A stretch of 17,015 bases of DNA from assembly GCA_905233325.1 (NCBI GenBank), contig CAJODU010000024.1, positions 2,663 through 19,677 of the forward strand, given 5' to 3'. The position numbers and the translations under genes were made by a program. The notes under the pieces are model-generated. The model saw nothing but the letters and a program-made list of their open reading frames with translations, searched no databases and was not told the origin of the DNA. The DNA comes from an uncultured Selenomonadaceae bacterium (GTDB lineage: Bacteria; Bacillota; Negativicutes; Selenomonadales; Selenomonadaceae). This document shows positions 1 to 7,360 of this stretch, piece by piece; position 1 is the first letter of the stretch; the number at the start of each line of letters is the position of its first letter.

Positions 1-707
1 TAATCATAGTCATCAAGCCTTCAGGCACATATTCAAAGTTGACAATGATAACAATCAGCGTCACAATGAGGTAGAAGGCCGCCATTGAAGGCACAATGAT
101 ACTTGACACCTTGCCGATTGAGCGGATCCCGCGCATAAGGACGGCAAGAGCCAAGAGCGTCAGCACCACGCCGGTGAGCCAGGTGGGTATCTCAAAGCTG
201 GTATTGAGGGCGGCGGCAATAGAGTTTGCCTGTGTCATATTGCCAATACCGAAAGAGGCGCAGACGGCGAAGAAGGCAAAGAGTGCTGCCATTGCACGGC
301 CGAGGGACCCACCTATACCATTCTTCACAGCTATTACAGCGGAAGACTCCCCTTTCACGGAACTTATGCGGCGCACCCGCAAGGCAATGGCGGAGGCCAA
401 GGCGCAGTCGGTATATAAAGGTGTTCCAGCGCTGGACGACATCCGCGTCTCGCCGCTGGTGTCCTCGAAATGACGCCGACGATATTGCCGGTGCCGACAG
501 TTGCGGAAAGTGCTGTCATAAGCGATTGAAATGGTGATATATCGCCCTCGTTCTTGCTCTTCTTCTTGAAGATCAGCTTGATTGAATACCAGATAAGGTT
601 ACGCCAGGGCAGGAACTTGAGACGAACAGTCAAAAATATACCGGTGCCTACAAGCAGAGCCAGCATCACCGGTCCCCACACGAAATCATTAATTGAGAAA
701 TATCCAT
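1..707 (-). pseudogene. Alanine/glycine:cation symporter (AGCS family), disrupted and partial
   Basis: An AGCS-family sodium- or proton-coupled amino-acid importer of the inner membrane. It continues past the left edge, so only about the first half is visible. From 681 leftwards the minus strand encodes a typical AGCS start (WGPVMLALLVGTG, then SPFQSLMTALSATVGTGNIVGV). From about 340 to 1 a different frame encodes the later AGCS block (KNGIGGSLGR, FGIGNMTQANSIAAAL, then further membrane helices). Two breaks are visible. First, the best start is ATG at 707-705 behind a GGAGG site, but it is one base out of frame with YFSINDFVWGP; a missing base would restore this. Second, between about 478 and 340 the conserved GGPGAVFWMW-type block is absent in all frames and the frame changes. 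It probably followed tonB in the same transcript. Family assignment is firm. Whether this is a true pseudogene or an assembly error cannot be told from one sequence. Confidence 0.8.
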
Positions 708-712
708 AAAAA

Positions 713-717
713 CCTCC
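713..717 (-). promoter_or_regulatory. Ribosome binding site of the symporter gene
   Basis: GGAGG on the minus strand, 5 bases before ATG 707-705. It marks ATG as the original start, although the frame opened there stops after 13 codons. The in-frame GTG at 681 has no such site. Confidence 0.6.
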
Positions 718-774
718 ATTAAGTTAAGTAGTCAGCAGATGGTCAACAGTCAGACTGGAGCCACCTCAAAAAAT

Positions 775-1530
775 CTATGAAAACTCTTTGAAATCAAAGG
801 TTATAATCTTGTCACATTCCATCAGCTTGCCGTCAGTGTCGAGGGCAGGCTTGAAAGTCCACCTCCGAGCGGCTTTCAGGGCAATATTGTCCACAAGCTC
901 TATGCCGGAAGACAGGACAATCTTGACTTCTTTGACTTTGCCGCCGGTGTCGATTGTCGCCGCAACGGCAACATAACCCTTGTAGTCAAGGCCATGTGCC
1001 TCAGGAGGGTAGTAAGCGTTGACAGTGACAGGCGGTTCTGCCATCTCCTGCTTGCCTTGTAGGTTGTCGGCGACGTTTGCAGTGTTGGCGGCGTTAGTGA
1101 CGGTGGCAGTGTCCGAGGGAGAGGTGGGACTTCTTTCAAGGCCGTCGAGGACTTCTTCCTCATCTTTGGTGAGTATAGGCTGCCTTTGAGGGAGTTTGAC
1201 ACGTTTCGGCAGTGGCGGCAGTTCCCTTGGCTCTTCTATGTAAGATGTCGTATTCGTTGATTCAATGGGTATATCAGGCGGAATCACTATAGGCGGGAAT
1301 TCGTATTTTGTTGAGGTGGACGCCGTCGAAGTGTTTGCCGTTATGTCCTCTTCCGTGACGCTGCTCTCCGTGACGAGCTCAACATCAACCCAAGTCATTT
1401 CCACATTCTCTTGTGATTTGTGCATAGGGCTTAAATGCGGTTGTATCAAGCTGAAGGTGAGACAGGCAACCATATGCAGGAGGATTGCGGCGAGAATTGT
1501 AAAACGCCAATGTGCAGAATAGTGCCTCAT
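775..1530 (-). CDS. tonB: TonB family energy transducer
   Basis: Carries the proton-motive energy harvested by ExbB/ExbD to TonB-dependent outer-membrane receptors. The 251 residues show the standard order: a short cytoplasmic N-terminus, one membrane anchor (about 10-30), a periplasmic linker with Pro-rich stretches (about 75-120, including PPIVIPPDIP and PPLPKR), and a C-terminal TonB fold. The C-terminal domain has the YPPEA entry motif near 174, GYVAVAATID, the SSG signature and the RRWTFKP motif. It starts three bases after the exbD stop, behind AAGGCGG, so it is the third gene of the exbB-exbD-tonB operon. No receptor or siderophore gene is visible here, so the transported substrate is unknown. 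It could equally be called a TonB-like paralogue, since many diderms carry several. Confidence 0.93.
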   Translation of the reverse strand: MRHYSAHWRFTILAAILLHMVACLTFSLIQPHLSPMHKSQENVEMTWVDVELVTESSVTEEDITANTSTASTSTKYEFPPIVIPPDIPIESTNTTSYIEEPRELPPLPKRVKLPQRQPILTKDEEEVLDGLERSPTSPSDTATVTNAANTANVADNLQGKQEMAEPPVTVNAYYPPEAHGLDYKGYVAVAATIDTGGKVKEVKIVLSSGIELVDNIALKAARRWTFKPALDTDGKLMECDKIITFDFKEFS

Positions 1531-1533
1531 AGT

Positions 1534-1947
1534 TCATTCCGCCTTGACTTCGGTCGCTATGGACACGCGGCGTGTGCCGGATTTCTTTAGTAAGTCCAGG
1601 ACAGCGACAATGTGTTCATATCTTGCCGCCTTGTCTCCACGCAGGACGAATACCGTGTCAGGGTCACTCTTGAGCGTACTGCCTACTCGTTCCGCAAGTT
1701 CTCCGACGGGCAGAGTGTCCTTATCGTAGAGTACCTCGCCCGTCGCCGTGACGGTTATAGGCACAACATTCGGGCGTATCTCCTGCTTTGAAGTGGAGGC
1801 TTGCGGCAGACTGACTTGCAGGGTGTTCGTCTGCACCATATAGATAGTGCTGATCATGAAGAAGACGAGCAGGAAGAGCATAATATCAATCATCGGGATT
1901 ATCATCACTTGAGGTTGTCCCTGCTCACGGAAGTTGCGACGCCTCAT
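1534..1947 (-). CDS. exbD: Biopolymer transporter ExbD
   Basis: Subunit of the proton-driven ExbB-ExbD motor that energises TonB. The 137 residues match the family length. After a short basic N-terminus (RRRNFREQGQ) comes one membrane helix, IPMIDIMLFLLVFFM. It holds the family's essential membrane Asp in the same setting as the NVTPFIDVML helix of E. coli ExbD. The periplasmic domain follows, ending VSIATEV. Its ATG directly abuts the exbB stop codon (no intergenic base), with GGGGAGG nine bases upstream inside the end of exbB, so translation is probably coupled. ExbD and TolR are hard to separate by sequence alone. The adjacent tonB favours ExbD. Confidence 0.94.
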   Translation of the reverse strand: MRRRNFREQGQPQVMIIPMIDIMLFLLVFFMISTIYMVQTNTLQVSLPQASTSKQEIRPNVVPITVTATGEVLYDKDTLPVGELAERVGSTLKSDPDTVFVLRGDKAARYEHIVAVLDLLKKSGTRRVSIATEVKAE

Positions 1948-2553
1948 TCAAGCAGACCTCCCCACTGAACTCAGGACGATATTTACGATTCTGTCAAGGC
2001 TTGTGAGGATCTCGTCGAGTTTCTGGGCAAAGTAGGTGTGGACAACCAGGGCGAAGATCGCAACACAAAGCCCCGTAGCAGTGGCAATCAGTGCCTCACC
2101 TATGCCTCCGGTGATGGCAAGCGGCTGATCTGTCCGAACGCTGAAGACGTTGAAGGAATCTATCATACCGCTGATTGTGCCAAGCAGACCCAGCAGGGGA
2201 GCAAGAGTCACAATCATAGAGAGGTAGTTGAGCCTTGCTCTGAGCTGCATAGCCATTTCATCGTGAGCGTTGATTAAAGCCAATTCAGCATTGTCACCGT
2301 TGACGGCCGCCTCAAGGCCGGTGCGTGCCACTTTGCTCAAAGAGTTGTCCTCGTGTCTGCAGAAATCTAAAGCAGCCTCTATATTACGTGCTTTCAAACG
2401 ATCAGTCAAGCCCTTAATAAAGCCCTCACCGTCACTCTTGGCGTAGTTGTAAAATCTGAATCTCTCAATAGCGATTGCAGCGACGGCGACCGAAATAATA
2501 AGCAGCAGATACATAACGGGGCCGCCCTTAGCAAAAAGTTCAACCACACTCAA
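1948..2553 (-). CDS. exbB: MotA/TolQ/ExbB proton channel family protein
   Basis: Pentameric inner-membrane channel subunit that works with ExbD to energise TonB. The 201 residues show three membrane segments: PVMYLLLIISVAVAAIAIERF near the N-terminus, LSMIVTLAPLLGLLGTISGM in the middle and GGIGEALIATATGLCVAIFALVV near the C-terminus. The second and third carry the conserved APLLGLLGT and GEALIATATG motifs of the family. Translation starts at TTG (2553-2551), chosen because AGGAGAG lies seven bases upstream and no ATG fits better. It is first in an exbB-exbD-tonB operon that reads from a promoter at 2635-2663. Iron control would be expected of such an operon, but I see no convincing Fur box. 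Confidence 0.94.
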   Translation of the reverse strand: MSVVELFAKGGPVMYLLLIISVAVAAIAIERFRFYNYAKSDGEGFIKGLTDRLKARNIEAALDFCRHEDNSLSKVARTGLEAAVNGDNAELALINAHDEMAMQLRARLNYLSMIVTLAPLLGLLGTISGMIDSFNVFSVRTDQPLAITGGIGEALIATATGLCVAIFALVVHTYFAQKLDEILTSLDRIVNIVLSSVGRSA

Positions 2554-2634
2554 AATAAATCTCTCCTGTCAACTGTCTGCCTTGAATGAATGATCAATTC
2601 CAACTTGGCAGGGAATCGCAGTTTTCAAAATCAA

Positions 2635-2663
2635 AATATATCACATTTTAAGGTAAATTACAA
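2635..2663 (-). promoter_or_regulatory. Predicted sigma-70 promoter of exbB-exbD-tonB
   Basis: On the minus strand, TTGTAA (2663-2658) and TATATT (2640-2635) are separated by 17 bases. Transcription would begin near 2628, giving a leader of about 75 bases before the TTG start of exbB. The leader holds only a weak inverted repeat, and no riboswitch is recognised. Confidence 0.6.
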
Positions 2664-2723
2664 GAACTTTTTCAAATTCCTCAACGATACAGCAGCGAGT
2701 GAGATTGAAGTCAATATTCCACG

Positions 2724-2752
2724 TTGACAATATATTTCGGCGGTTGTATAAT
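2724..2752 (+). promoter_or_regulatory. Perfect-consensus sigma-70 promoter of tatA
   Basis: TTGACA at 2724-2729 and TATAAT at 2747-2752 with a 17-base spacer, an exact match to the housekeeping promoter consensus. The expected start near 2759 leaves a leader of about 27 bases containing GGGAGG (2773-2778), seven bases before the tatA ATG at 2786. It faces away from the exbB promoter, with 60 bases between the two -35 boxes. Confidence 0.85.
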
Positions 2753-2785
2753 GTGCCTATTGTAACTGTTTCGGGAGGTTTGTTT

Positions 2786-3164
2786 ATGTTTGGCATAGGT
2801 GCCGGTGAGTTTGTACTTATTCTGATTGTTGGCTTGATTGTCTTCGGACCCAGCAAGCTGCCTGAGCTTGGTCGATCCTTAGGTAAACTTTTGAGGGAAT
2901 TTCGCTCTGTCCAATGTCGTCAATGAAGTGGATCAAGCCCCAGTCAAGCCCGCCTCTGTCACTCGTTCGGAGACTGTAACCGCGGCAACTCAAAATCAAA
3001 GCAACTCAATGCCTCAAATTACAGTTCAAGAGGCCTCAACGGTTGAGCAAGTTTCCAAAACAGTTGTCGAAAATCAATCTGAAACGTCAAAGACACGAAT
3101 AGAGCAAGTGACCGAGATGATAAACGCCAATCCTATCAAATTGACTAAGGAGCCGGAACGATGA
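2786..3164 (+). pseudogene. tatA: Twin-arginine translocase TatA/E-type protein, frameshifted
   Basis: Pore-forming subunit of the Tat system, which exports folded proteins. From ATG 2786 the sequence gives one membrane helix (AGEFVLILIVGLIVF), the conserved FGPSKLPELGRSLGK hinge and the start of the amphipathic helix, then runs into a stop at 2924-2926. In the next frame the helix resumes naturally as LSNVVNEVDQAP and continues as a polar, low-complexity tail to TGA 3162-3164. The frame shift lies near 2900-2910 and needs one extra or two missing bases to explain. The rejoined protein would be about 126 residues, reasonable for TatA with a long tail. The tail stop overlaps the next start (ATGA). 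It may be functional if the shift is a sequencing error. No tatC is in the window. The Tat-signal phosphoesterase at 7361-8785 is a plausible substrate. Confidence 0.8.
3148..3152 (+). promoter_or_regulatory. Ribosome binding site fixing the TolC-family start
   Basis: AGGAG (within AAGGAG) eight bases before ATG 3161. It supports the start at 3161 with a signal peptide, rather than the GTG at 3331 where the long uninterrupted frame begins. Confidence 0.7.
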
Positions 3165-4497
3165 GATATTTTACTCTTGCCTTGATTGCAAGTATGCTAT
3201 TTTCAAGTGCCACTGCCCAAGCACTCAGCTTGACGGAGGCCGTCCGCATTGCCCTTGAGAACAACCCAAGCCTCAAACAGTCTCAAAAGGCTGTGGAGAG
3301 TGCCGAGGAGGAGATCAAGACTGCCAAAGGGTGAGTGCCTCTGCTGACGCCGACAAGACCGAAGGCTCAAGCGATTCTGAAAGTGCCTCCGCCCGTCTCA
3401 CAGGTTCCATTCCACTCTACTCCGGCGGACAGCTTAAAGCCAACATCAACGCCGCTGAATACAATCTTGACGCCTCTAAGCTCGACTTGGATCAAGCCGC
3501 CGATGACTTGACCTATCAAGTGGCGACAGCTTACGTCAACGCCTTTGAGCAAAAGTCCACCTGGTCTGTCAACCTTGACACCTTTGCCAACCTCAAAGAA
3601 CACGAGCAGTTGATCTCCGACCTCTACACTGCCGGTGCTAAGGCAAAGATTGACTTGTTGAGGGCGCAAGTGGAGGCCTCTAACGCCAATCAAGACGCAA
3701 TCCGTGCGCAAGCTGCCTATGAAGTCGCTCTGACTGACCTTTCCGTCCTGATGAGTCTTGACAGTGCCGCCGTGCTTGATGATACCGAGCTGTCAATCAT
3801 TGAATCGGCTTTAACCGAGGAGTCAAACACCAATCCCGTGAGCGGTGATTCTTTGGTTAAGGCTTATTCGCTTGACGGTGAGACTTTTGATATTGAGAAC
3901 TATATCAGCCTTGCCGAACAGAACCGTGCCGACCTCAAAGCTGACAATGTCCGAATTCAACGTGCAGAGGAACTCGTCAAGAGTGCAAAGGCAGCCTATA
4001 AGCCCTCCGTCAGTGCCTCTGCCTCCACCGGCTTAAATGCTCGCTCGGATCGCTGGGATCCTACTTCTAACGCTACCGCCGGTGTTTCCGCCAACTGGAA
4101 TATCTTTGACAGCAAGATAACCAAAAGCAGGGTCGAAGAGGCCAAGCTGGAGGTTGAACGCCTGGAGCTTGCACTTCAATCAGACCTTGACAGTGCTCGC
4201 TCTGATGTGATTACTGCCTGCAAGAATCTCAAGACTGCCCTGGTGAGACTGCAGACGACTGATTTTGCCGTCAAGCTCGCCGAGGAGGAGCGATTCATCG
4301 CCACAGAGAGATACCGTGCCGGTGAGGGTATTCTCCTTGATATATTAGATGCGGAAGTCGCCTTGAAAGAGGCCAGGCTCAACCACCTCAACGCCTATTG
4401 TGACGCCGCTCGTTATCGTTTCGCCCTCAACCACGCCATAGGCAGCACTCTGCCGCAACAGACTATCAGCAACAAAAAAGCAGCCGCCTCTGACTGA
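3161..4497 (+). CDS. TolC-family outer membrane efflux protein, frame break near residue 57
   Basis: Outer-membrane trimeric channel subunit used by tripartite exporters or type I secretion. ATG 3161 opens a signal peptide (MRYFTLALIASMLFSSATAQA) and the first OEP helix (LSLTEAVRIALENNPSLKQS, to AEEEIKTAKG), then meets TGA at 3332-3334. The rest, from about 3331, runs in another frame to 4497: VSASADADKTEG, GSIPLYSGGQLKANI, long alpha-helical hairpins, NWNIFDSKITKSRVEEA, and a final helix ending in an Ala/Lys-rich tail. Family members usually have a short LPS-type segment between AKG and the first strand. It is absent here, so a deletion of 3n+1 bases fits. The repaired length, about 445 residues, is normal. 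The gene is coupled to tatA by ATGA overlap. No membrane-fusion or pump gene adjoins it. Confidence 0.87.
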
Positions 4498-4527
4498 CTG
4501 CTTGACTTAATGCCGTCTATCCGCCAA

Positions 4528-7335
4528 TTACTGCAACTGAGCGATTTCCGAATTGATAAACCCTTGACCGTAGCGGCAATTCAATATTATTAAAAGTTCC
4601 TCCTCTTCCGCACTCTCAATACCCTCGCAGAACACGTTAATCTTGAGTTTCAAGACAAGAGCGATGATATTGCTCAAAATGTTACGCATTTGATCGGACT
4701 CGACCGCCTCCGCAACGAGAGAGCGGTCTATTTTTATTGCATCTATCGGTAAGGTTTTGAGCAGCTTGTAAGAAGAATAGCTGCTGCCGAAGTTGTCAAC
4801 TACAATCTTTAACCCTATATTCCGCAAGGCACGGAGTATTCCGGTTACTCGCTCTATTTCCTTTTTCTGTTTCAGATTTTCAAAGGCTCTTTCGCTGAAC
4901 TCAATTTTGATTATACCTTTGGGCAGCTTGTACTTTTTGTAGATACTCTTAATCTTTTCGACGTAGTGTTCTTCGCTGAGGTGAACGCTGGAATGATTAA
5001 CGGATATGGGGAGGAGTGCGGCCTTCTCGTCAAGTCGTTTCCTCTGATATTTGCAGACTTCCTCAAAGATGAAGTAGTCCGTTGATATTATGAAACCCGT
5101 CCTCTCGAAGATGGATATAAACTTGCCGGGCATAAGGAAACCAAGGTCGGGACTCTGCCAGCGGATAAATACTTCACTGCCGACGGTCTTGTGGGTCTTC
5201 AGATCGTATTCGGTTTGATACCATACTTCAAACTCACCATTTTTTAAAGCCTCTTCCATATGAGTGGTGACGCTTTCTTCAAACTTCATCTTCTCTTCAA
5301 TGTCGTAATTGTACATCAATACATCATTTTGAGCGATTTGACAAGCTGTCTTGGCTTGCTCTATGCTTAGATACAGATCCTTGCTGACTCTGCTGACCCC
5401 TGCCTTCATATGCAGCCATATCCTGGAATCCTTTGTAATGACATAGCCATATTCACTGATAGCCTCCCCGGTAAATCCGGTGATTTCGGCGTCGTTCTTG
5501 GCTTCACAGAGACAGAAGAGACTGCCCCCCTCGTCGCCGGTTGTGGTGAGTAAGTTCCAAGCCTTCTGTTTCAAGCCTGCCGCCATATTCTTGAGTTGCT
5601 CGTCACGAAGTTTTTTGTCAGATACCAAATAGTTGCTGTCACTGTGAAGAGAGGCGAACTTCACTATATAGAGATTTTCTTCAGTCTCGATAGTTCTGCA
5701 GATTTTGGCACCCTCTTCCTCAAAGTACTTGGTGTTGGGCAGGTTGTAGCGGGTGTCGTTGTAGGCTATGTGCTTAATGGTCTCTGTCTGCTTGCGGCGG
5801 AGATAAAATCTGTAGCGAATACCTGCACCAATCAAAAGCAAAACGGCAATCAATATCGCCACAACACGGACAGGGTGCTGGTAGATCAGCAACTGAAGTG
5901 ACAGCTTGTGGTTGACATTGCTCATATCTTCATTGATGAGATTTCTGATTTTGCTGATGTCCAGGTGGTTTACTTCCTTGTTGAGAATACGCCACAATCT
6001 GCTGTCAGCGTTGTTGGAGACACCCAGACTGATCTCATCGGAGAAGTCCCCCTCCGGTGCAACCTCAAGATTATAGGCACCTGTCTCCTCAATCAAATAA
6101 GGCACCTCACTGCGTGGGGCAAACAAAATGTCAGCCTCTCCCCTGCTCAGAATCTTGAAACAGTCCTGAAGACTGTCAGCATAGACTCTGTGCTGCTCGT
6201 CGAAACGCGGAAAGATGAAGTTTTGCGTGTAGAGCAAATTCTTATCACAGGCAACAGTCAACTTTTCGTTCATATCAAGATTACGGCGCATAATCGGCAC
6301 ATAGTCCAGCATAAGGTAGGCTTGGGTAGGAGACATATTCAGCGTACCCGCCCAACTGAAATCGCAGACACAATCAACGATGAAGTCAATCTGTCCTTTC
6401 CTGATGAGGTTGGCGGTCTCAATGGAGCCGGTTGTATTGATGATCTCTATTTCAATGTCCAAGTCCTCAGATATTTGATTAATCAGGTTTGGCATAACGC
6501 CGTGAAGTCCGCCGGATTCATCATTATAGACATAAGGCCTCTGCTTAACCAAGAAGGCCGCCTTGAGTTTGCCCCTCGCGGCGAGATACTCTTTCTCTTG
6601 ACGATTGAGTATCAACGGTGAGCCGCCCTTGCGGAGATATTTGTCGTTGAGGCGGTTTCTGATATTAGGCTGATCCAAGAGCATTTCGTCCATAGCGATA
6701 TTCATTGCCGCAAGAAGATCCTTTCGGTCAGATCTGACGAGGAGGCGGTAACTCTGGCGATCGAAGACAGCGGCGACATTCTTCTCCTTGTTTGGTTCCA
6801 GCATAGGACCTATATAGCCGTCAAGCTCGCGGCGGCGGAAGGCCTCTTCCATATCGTAAAAGGTCGGAAAGTGGACAAGCTCATAAGTAAAACCTTCACT
6901 TGCGGCAACCTTCGGCAGGGACGGCAGGGGGGCATTTGCGGGGATTGTGCCTATCCTCATTTGCGGCCTGATAGTGCCGTCGTGAGTGATAATTTCCATA
7001 GGATAGCGACCGATGACGTGATCCGTCCTTATGACGTTCTGCAGACTTCGATAATCCCCGGGCATTGCCGGAAGGACATCAATCATACCGCTTTGCAGCT
7101 TGTCGTTACACTCCTGCCACGTCAAGCACGGAATATACTCAAACGTCCAATTCCCATACTTCGACAGGAACTCCATATACTCATAGCCGTAGCCTCTGTA
7201 GTGATCTGCACGGTCTTTCTCAAGGAATCCCGTCCCCGGTATGTAGCCGACTCTCAATTTGGTTTCTGCCGATACTGTGCTGAAGATACTCAAAGTCAGC
7301 AATACAATCAGCACGAAACGAATTGCTTGCCCCAT
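4528..7335 (-). CDS. Membrane EAL protein with two periplasmic solute-binding domains and a degenerate GGDEF
   Basis: Predicted c-di-GMP sensor or effector. Residues from ATG 7335 (935 aa): signal peptide 1-23, first SBP-type domain about 25-235, second about 245-475 (KLKAAFLVKQRPY, GLHGVMPNLINQI), membrane helix about 490-511, a GGDEF-like remnant 521-678 (DTRYNLPNTKYF in place of DxLTGLPN; no GGDEF) and an EAL domain 690-935. EAL residues kept: Glu in GSEVFIRW (719-726), Asn in SVNHSS, Glu in IEFSERA, KID (868-870), Glu in CEGIES and QG near 924. The DDFG loop reads DNFG (847-850), so a metal ligand is changed and activity is doubtful. ATG 7335 is preferred over 7401 because GAGAGG lies seven bases upstream and it avoids overlap with the phosphoesterase gene. 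It is probably co-transcribed with that gene (25-base gap). The ligand may be an amino acid or similar small solute. Confidence 0.88.
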   Translation of the reverse strand: MGQAIRFVLIVLLTLSIFSTVSAETKLRVGYIPGTGFLEKDRADHYRGYGYEYMEFLSKYGNWTFEYIPCLTWQECNDKLQSGMIDVLPAMPGDYRSLQNVIRTDHVIGRYPMEIITHDGTIRPQMRIGTIPANAPLPSLPKVAASEGFTYELVHFPTFYDMEEAFRRRELDGYIGPMLEPNKEKNVAAVFDRQSYRLLVRSDRKDLLAAMNIAMDEMLLDQPNIRNRLNDKYLRKGGSPLILNRQEKEYLAARGKLKAAFLVKQRPYVYNDESGGLHGVMPNLINQISEDLDIEIEIINTTGSIETANLIRKGQIDFIVDCVCDFSWAGTLNMSPTQAYLMLDYVPIMRRNLDMNEKLTVACDKNLLYTQNFIFPRFDEQHRVYADSLQDCFKILSRGEADILFAPRSEVPYLIEETGAYNLEVAPEGDFSDEISLGVSNNADSRLWRILNKEVNHLDISKIRNLINEDMSNVNHKLSLQLLIYQHPVRVVAILIAVLLLIGAGIRYRFYLRRKQTETIKHIAYNDTRYNLPNTKYFEEEGAKICRTIETEENLYIVKFASLHSDSNYLVSDKKLRDEQLKNMAAGLKQKAWNLLTTTGDEGGSLFCLCEAKNDAEITGFTGEAISEYGYVITKDSRIWLHMKAGVSRVSKDLYLSIEQAKTACQIAQNDVLMYNYDIEEKMKFEESVTTHMEEALKNGEFEVWYQTEYDLKTHKTVGSEVFIRWQSPDLGFLMPGKFISIFERTGFIISTDYFIFEEVCKYQRKRLDEKAALLPISVNHSSVHLSEEHYVEKIKSIYKKYKLPKGIIKIEFSERAFENLKQKKEIERVTGILRALRNIGLKIVVDNFGSSYSSYKLLKTLPIDAIKIDRSLVAEAVESDQMRNILSNIIALVLKLKINVFCEGIESAEEEELLIILNCRYGQGFINSEIAQLQ

Positions 7336-7342
7336 AGTGCGT

Positions 7343-7348
7343 CCTCTC
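7343..7348 (-). promoter_or_regulatory. Ribosome binding site choosing the EAL gene start
   Basis: GAGAGG on the minus strand with a seven-base spacer to ATG 7335. It favours this start over the upstream in-frame ATG at 7401, which would add 22 charged residues before the signal peptide. Confidence 0.65.
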
Positions 7349-7360
7349 TCTTGCCTTAGT

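Noticed and set aside
96..473. 125-codon plus-strand frame opposite the symporter
   Set aside because: Its left two thirds are the antisense of a clear AGCS coding stretch. Only the last 45 codons look protein-like, and they have no ribosome site, so I report the segment as an oddity and not a gene.
748..758. CAGTC-A-GACTG near-palindrome between tonB and the symporter as an operator
   Set aside because: Short, single copy and without a clear promoter around it; likely chance.
2571..2634. Riboswitch or Fur box in the exbB leader
   Set aside because: Only a weak five-base inverted repeat; no Fur-type repeat and no recognised riboswitch core.
4498..4527. Bidirectional terminator between the convergent TolC-family and EAL genes
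   Set aside because: The 30-base gap shows no stem and no T run.
5908..6621. 237-codon plus-strand frame inside the EAL gene
   Set aside because: Antisense shadow of conserved SBP-domain coding sequence. No ribosome site and no family resemblance.
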